Shown in pieces: positions 9,763-13,426 of a stretch of 13,426 nt of DNA. The position numbers and the translations under genes were made by a program. The notes beneath the pieces are model-generated. The model made no database searches, had not been told where the DNA came from, and was given only the letters and a program-made list of their open reading frames with translations. Origin of the DNA: Thermomucor indicae-seudaticae (taxonomy: Eukaryota; Mucoromycota; Mucoromycetes; Mucorales; Lichtheimiaceae); contig JSYX01000773.1 in assembly GCA_000787465.1 (NCBI GenBank), positions 1 through 13,426 of the forward strand, given 5' to 3'. Within the stretch, counting starts at the first letter, position 1; every line of letters begins with the position of its first letter.

Positions 9763-10340
9763 TCGATCAACCATGTAAATAAGATCCACAAATTTTGTAT
9801 ATATTGCTGCCGAACAAGGGCCATAGATACAACAGGACTATCATGAATTGGCACCTTAAAGTGATTCAGGCTGGAGCGGTTTGCTTGTTGCTAACTTCTT
9901 GCATAAAGAATAGATATGAACGTCGATGACATTTTCTAGATGCGCTAAGAGCTTCTATGACTGGTCTGATTATACGGATAAGTCATATATTGAGACAAGG
10001 GGTATGTATGATATACTCAGAGGCCGAACAGCTCGTGAGACCTTATCTCAAAGAGCAGGCCAAATTGTGTTCAAGTCGGTCGATCACTTCTTGGCAAATA
10101 ACTTCAAAGCAGTGAAGCTTCTACGGAGAAAATGATGTCTATTTCAAGGGAGAATATTACATACAGCACAGTCAAAAAGTTAGGACGTCTGAACTCTTCA
10201 TTTTTTGCCAAGACAATCCATGGCTTAATAATGTTAAGGGTACACAAGAGATCGTAAACAAAAGATCTTTGGGGGATGAGGGGGTAGCGGAGTGGTATGA
10301 GAAACAACAAAAAAGGAAATGGCACAGGAGGAGGGGAACA
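9763..10340. other. convergent intergenic region with one unassigned frame
   Basis: This is the 3' flank shared by the deubiquitinase gene (plus) and the chitin deacetylase gene (minus). A plus-strand frame at 9926-10135 encodes 69 residues from ATG, ending FKAVKLLRRK; it is moderately protein-like but matches no family I know and has no clear partner exon. No canonical AATAAA was seen close after either stop. Confidence 0.35.
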
Positions 10341-11690
10341 TTAAGCAAGAGCGGCCATGGCAACCAGCATCACCGCCATCAAACCCTTGATACCCACAGA
10401 GTGGATAGAAACACCACTTGAAGAGCTTTGTGCGCTCACGGTAGCCGAAGCAGCAGCAGTGATTCCACTGCCCGTAGCCTTGATGGAAACGGAGGCGGGG
10501 TTCTGACCGCCAGTGTTGTTAGTGGCAATGGCTTCCGAGAAAGGAGCAAAGGCAATGGTTTTTTCAAAGTACGGGTAAGTGATGTTCTGGCAGGTAGCGA
10601 CGTCAACAACGTGCTTGTAGCTTTGCTGGATCTTGGGCAGGTTGTCGAGAGCAAGCTGCATGGTGGTGTTGTTGATCTCGTGCGTCAGGACAATGTTACC
10701 GCTGTTAGCAAAGCTGCCGTTGGTGCCCATCTCAATGTAGTTGTTGTAGTTGTTTTGCACGTAAGAGACAGGTTCGCTGTAGCCAGCAGCCCAGTCGCTC
10801 GTGTCAAGGTTCCAGAGGATGGTGGTCAGGTTCAGCTGGGTAGCAATCCATCGGACACGGTCGTCGACATCACCGAAAGCCTAAATACGCGCAAAATCAG
10901 TGATCCCCGCTAACGCGTGACACGATTCAAATAAACTTACAGGACGCCAGTAGCGAGGAGTAACACCGGTAACCAACTTGATAGCCTTCTGGGTGTAGTA
11001 GAGTTCAGCCAAGACTTCTTCGTTGGTCAGAGTAGTCATCAATTGGTGACTCCAGGTGTGGTCAGCAATGTGGTGACCGTCCTTCAGACCACGCATAGCA
11101 CCATAGGGCCAGTCAATCACGTTCGAACCAATGTAGAACATGGTCGCCTTGAGCTTGTTCTCCTCGAGGTAATCGTAGAAAGCGTTGTGCGAGCAGTTCG
11201 GACCATCATCGTACGTCAGACCCCAGGTCTCGGGCTCAGGGCAGTAGTAAATGTCTGCGTTGATGTTCTTGTGCTTGGGAACCGTGCATGTCGACGCACT
11301 CCACCAGCAGTCGGGGTCCGTGTTCGCGTCGTAGTTGCTCATGTCGAGCGAACCATCCGCATTGAGCGTACGCACCGAGATATTGGGCATCGAAGACCAG
11401 TCAATCGAGTTGTACAGGTTCCTGAATTCAGCCGTTTCGTTCATGCCGTTCGACGTGGCAGTTTCCCAAACGCTGGGCCATTCGCTTTGGTTAAACGTGA
11501 ACGTCTCGGGCTGGTAGTAAACGCACTCCGTGTTGACGTCTAAGGATGAGATTTGAGGGATGGATGGGATAGTAATGTTGGTCGGGTCTACACTCGAGTT
11601 GAACGACTGCCAATAGTTCCCGACGCCTCCTGCGGCGTAGACAGTCGCCGTCTGGGCTAAAGCCAAGGTGATGGCAATGGGTTTGATCAT
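10341..11690 (-). CDS. chitin deacetylase (carbohydrate esterase family 4), GPI-anchored type
   Basis: The enzyme removes acetyl groups from chitin to make chitosan at the cell surface. Exons 11690-10941 and 10880-10341 flank a 60-nt intron and give 429 residues. The first in-frame ATG is at 11690; the frame is open further upstream but has no ATG there. A signal peptide (residues 1-19, ending VYA) leads to an N-terminal region with several N-glycosylation sequons. CE4 motifs follow in order: TYDDGP at 159-164 (base Asp161, metal ligand Asp162), HTWSH at 211-215 (metal ligands His211 and His215), RPAFG at 249-253, DTSDW at 276-280, and LTH at 315-317. The Ser/Thr/Ala-rich tail and hydrophobic end (about 414-429) look like a GPI-anchor signal. 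The intron falls inside the third motif, between Pro250 and Ala251. Polysaccharide deacetylases of other substrates share this fold, but length, architecture and fungal context favour chitin. Codons are strongly biased. Confidence 0.94.
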
Positions 11691-11810
11691 GATGTACAGT
11701 AAGTGAAAAGGTGAGGGGAGGGGGGAAGATTTACTCAATTACAAATGAAAGGAACGACAAACACAAGAAAAAGTGAAATGACAAAGTTTATCTATACACT
11801 TTTCTGTGGG

Positions 11811-11820
11811 CCCTTTTTAT
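11811..11820 (-). promoter_or_regulatory. TATA-like box of the chitin deacetylase gene
   Basis: ATAAAAAGGG on the minus strand lies about 120 bp before the deacetylase ATG, nearly the same distance as the pump gene's TATA box. Between them is a region ending in a C-rich coding-strand run near 11715-11725. Function is inferred. Confidence 0.42.
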
Positions 11821-12077
11821 GTCCCCCTTTTGGCACGGGAATACATTTTCGCGCCGAAATTCTGACTTGAAATTCATTTGCTAACAGATATCTTTGTACC
11901 CGCCTTGGCATCGGCGCTTCACCTGAAAAGTTAAAAGAGGGTTCTCAACATGTTGCTTCTTTACCTGTTTTTGATAATATGACTAAACATAGGCATCGTG
12001 CGCGTTAGACACCTTCTCATTCCCAATCTTGTGCGACCCTCTTGTACGGCACAATGTTGCACCGCCGTATTAAATCA
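11821..12077. other. upstream flank of the chitin deacetylase gene
   Basis: No gene or repeat is recognised. Upstream regulatory elements of the deacetylase gene are expected here but none can be named from sequence alone. Confidence 0.35.
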
Positions 12078-12697
12078 CTATATCAAGTAAATATAGCAAC
12101 AAATGCGATAGCGAAGTGCGGGACACATGTCCCCGACACCGGATGCATCTGTTGGCACCGTAACCTGCTCAGGCAAACCGATCGTGCTGCAACCCATCGT
12201 TTGTGTACCCTCTCCCCTGCTTGCCCGGATCATAGAAACTTTTTCATTTAACGAGAGATCAACATGCAAGTTTATTGATCGCGTCTGCCCGATTTGTGGG
12301 ACATCGTCAAGCAAGGTCTTGGCAATCAACTCTAAACTTTCATAAGAGTTATAGCTCATTTGCAACACGCACACTTGCGAAATCTCCTTTGGCATCCAAT
12401 ATTTTGGGATCTTCTTTTTCCCTTTCATCGTGAGACAAGGCACTAATATTAGAAATGTCACGTCCACGGACGCTGGCGCCGCGCGGGTCCCTTCTTACAG
12501 ATAGCAAGCCATTCTTTAATAAAATGACGGCAAACGGCCTTTGATTTCATATTTAACTATCTAAGCTCGAGGTTCCCCCACCCCTTGAGCTCTCGAATGA
12601 GGACAATGATGCGCTGAGTGGTTTGTTTGACCTGGTCAATCCCCGCCCGCCTTGTCTCCGCTTTGAGAGACTCGGAACCAGAGTTGTGTATGACCAA
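12078..12697 (-). pseudogene. decayed coding region in several frames, family unknown
   Basis: One minus-strand frame is open from 12697 to TGA 12458-12460 apart from a TAG at 12557-12559; it contains GIDQVKQTTQRIIVLIRELK and, after the stop, AVCRHFIKEWLAICKKGPAR. A second frame, from ATG 12428 to TAG 12078, gives 116 residues, including YESLELIAKTLLDDVPQIGQ and SLNEKVSMIRASRGEG. A third frame is also open across about 12400-12550, so the true frame there cannot be decided by eye. Protein-like composition in shifted frames, with one internal stop and no good splice sites at the shifts, suggests a decayed gene or mobile element. I recognise no domain. An intact gene with unusual splicing is less likely. 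Confidence 0.3.
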
Positions 12698-13285
12698 TTA
12701 CGATCCGCTTCGTCGTCCAATTTTAACAGTATTGTACATTCTGAATAGCTCTTACTTCATGAACAGAATATCGAATTGATAACGTAATATGAAAATACAT
12801 GAACCGCGTGGTTGACATATTAAACTATGCCAAAACGGGAGGGGTATCGGGGCTGGCGGGGGCGCAGGCAACGTGCATCATCGTCTCCCATAATGGCCGA
12901 ACTCTCTACGTCCATCAGTTATTATTACACACAACATTGTCGACTGTTATCAGATCGCAACGTCTCCTGAATGAGGGGACTTGAAAATACTATGAAGAAC
13001 CGACCAATGAAATCGTTCAGAATGCATGTCAGTGATACGTCGTCCTCGCCATGTCTGTCGCATTCGTCAAAATGATCGTCAACCTGCAGGTCATGGAGGA
13101 TGCAACGCGCCAAAAATCGCTTTCACCCAGTCACCTGGCATACCGCCTTTTTCGCTTGTTTGCATGTCTTCTAAACAAGAAACAAAAGAAGAGTAGCATA
13201 GAATGACACACATGACAATGAACGCTTGGTCACGCTCAATATGCAATGAAGGGAGAAAGGATGGGATGCGACAATGTTTTACCGC
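12698..13285. other. fragmentary minus-strand frames, no intact gene
   Basis: Several short minus-strand frames look protein-like. One is a 24-codon frame from ATG 13177 (GGMPGDWVKAIFGALHPP). Another is a frame at 12925 to about 13113 (DLQVDDHFDECDRHGEDD, then LTCILNDFIGRFF). They overlap in different frames, so a single base change could join them; I cannot show this. A T-rich acceptor-like sequence ending TTTAG lies just before the first. No family is recognised. Confidence 0.25.
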
Positions 13286-13426
13286 TTAGCTCGAAGCTGA
13301 TTGGCTGTAGCGTTGACACGGTGAACATAACCAGATATTCAGTGCAGAAAAATAGCGCTGCTCCATGTGGAATGCAGCGGATCCCGTCCGATCAGCGATG
13401 TTAAGCTGTATCTGGCCACGACAGTA
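13286..13426 (-). CDS. partial frame at right edge, possible RPA-like OB-fold piece
   Basis: The minus-strand frame is open from the window edge to TAA at 13286-13288 (46 residues). Its start, GQIQLNIADRTGSAAFHMEQ, resembles the strand and ADRTG.A.F turn seen in OB folds of the replication protein A large subunit and of RPA-like proteins carried by some mobile elements. The later part has two cysteines (CSPC). The piece is too short for a firm call, and the usual following FD is absent. It could belong to a gene outside the window or to the decayed DNA on its left. Confidence 0.25.
   Translation of the reverse strand, partial: YCRGQIQLNIADRTGSAAFHMEQRYFSALNIWLCSPCQRYSQSASS

Noticed and set aside
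10428..10913. 161-codon plus-strand frame opposite the deacetylase 3' exon
   Set aside because: Antisense shadow of exon 2, with no recognisable motif.
11043..11543. 166-codon plus-strand frame opposite the chitin deacetylase
   Set aside because: Val- and Arg-rich composition is typical of the antisense of a C-ending-codon gene; it covers the catalytic exon on the other strand.
11690..11738. Upstream extension of the deacetylase frame to 11738
   Set aside because: It begins at TTG, not ATG, and would bury the signal peptide behind 16 residues.
12127..12345. Plus-strand frame with a CPIC motif
   Set aside because: It lies opposite the longer minus-strand frame from 12428; a single CxxC without partner cysteines is not enough to call a zinc-binding protein.
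1..13426. tRNA, rRNA, CRISPR array, telomere repeats or insertion sequences
   Set aside because: I scanned by eye for tRNA B-box-like sequences, tandem spaced repeats and TTAGGG runs and found none that hold; the GGTTCGAA at about 8363 lies in a coding exon.

Overview
The window looks like nuclear DNA of a filamentous fungus, most likely an early-diverging one (Mucoromycota, probably Mucorales). Three intact genes have short introns of about 54-73 nt with GTAAGT-type donors and YAG acceptors. The plasma-membrane proton pump has its closest recognisable motifs in plant and Mucoromycota pumps, a chitin deacetylase fits a chitosan-rich wall, and a SANT-SWIRM-JAMM histone deubiquitinase is of a kind I do not expect in yeasts. 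The taxonomic placement is inference.

Layout, left to right. Positions 1-2133 hold no intact gene. There is a partial open frame at the left edge and a decayed coiled-coil gene (minus, about 610-1271) with one frameshift, a recognisable intron and two in-frame stops. There is also an 11-bp inverted repeat. Positions 2134-5207 (minus) encode a 977-residue P-type H+-ATPase in three exons. Positions 5208-6465 hold its TATA box and a small candidate gene (minus, 5973 to about 6415) followed closely by AATAAA; its exon structure is unresolved. Positions 6466-9762 (plus) encode an 860-residue MYSM1-like protein in 13 exons with all JAMM metal-site residues present. Positions 10341-11690 (minus) encode a 429-residue GPI-type chitin deacetylase in two exons, convergent with the previous gene. 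Positions 11691-13426 hold the deacetylase promoter and then a run of interrupted protein-like minus-strand frames that I read as decayed coding DNA, ending at the right edge in a short piece resembling an OB fold of replication protein A.

The genes do not form one pathway. The proton pump energises the plasma membrane, the deacetylase converts chitin to chitosan at the cell surface, and the deubiquitinase should act on chromatin. The pump and the deacetylase have C-ending codon bias and TATA boxes roughly 120-130 bp before the ATG, suggesting strong expression. The deubiquitinase has AT-richer codons and many introns. All exon joins were worked out by hand from frame, splice consensus and family motifs, and have not been checked against transcripts.
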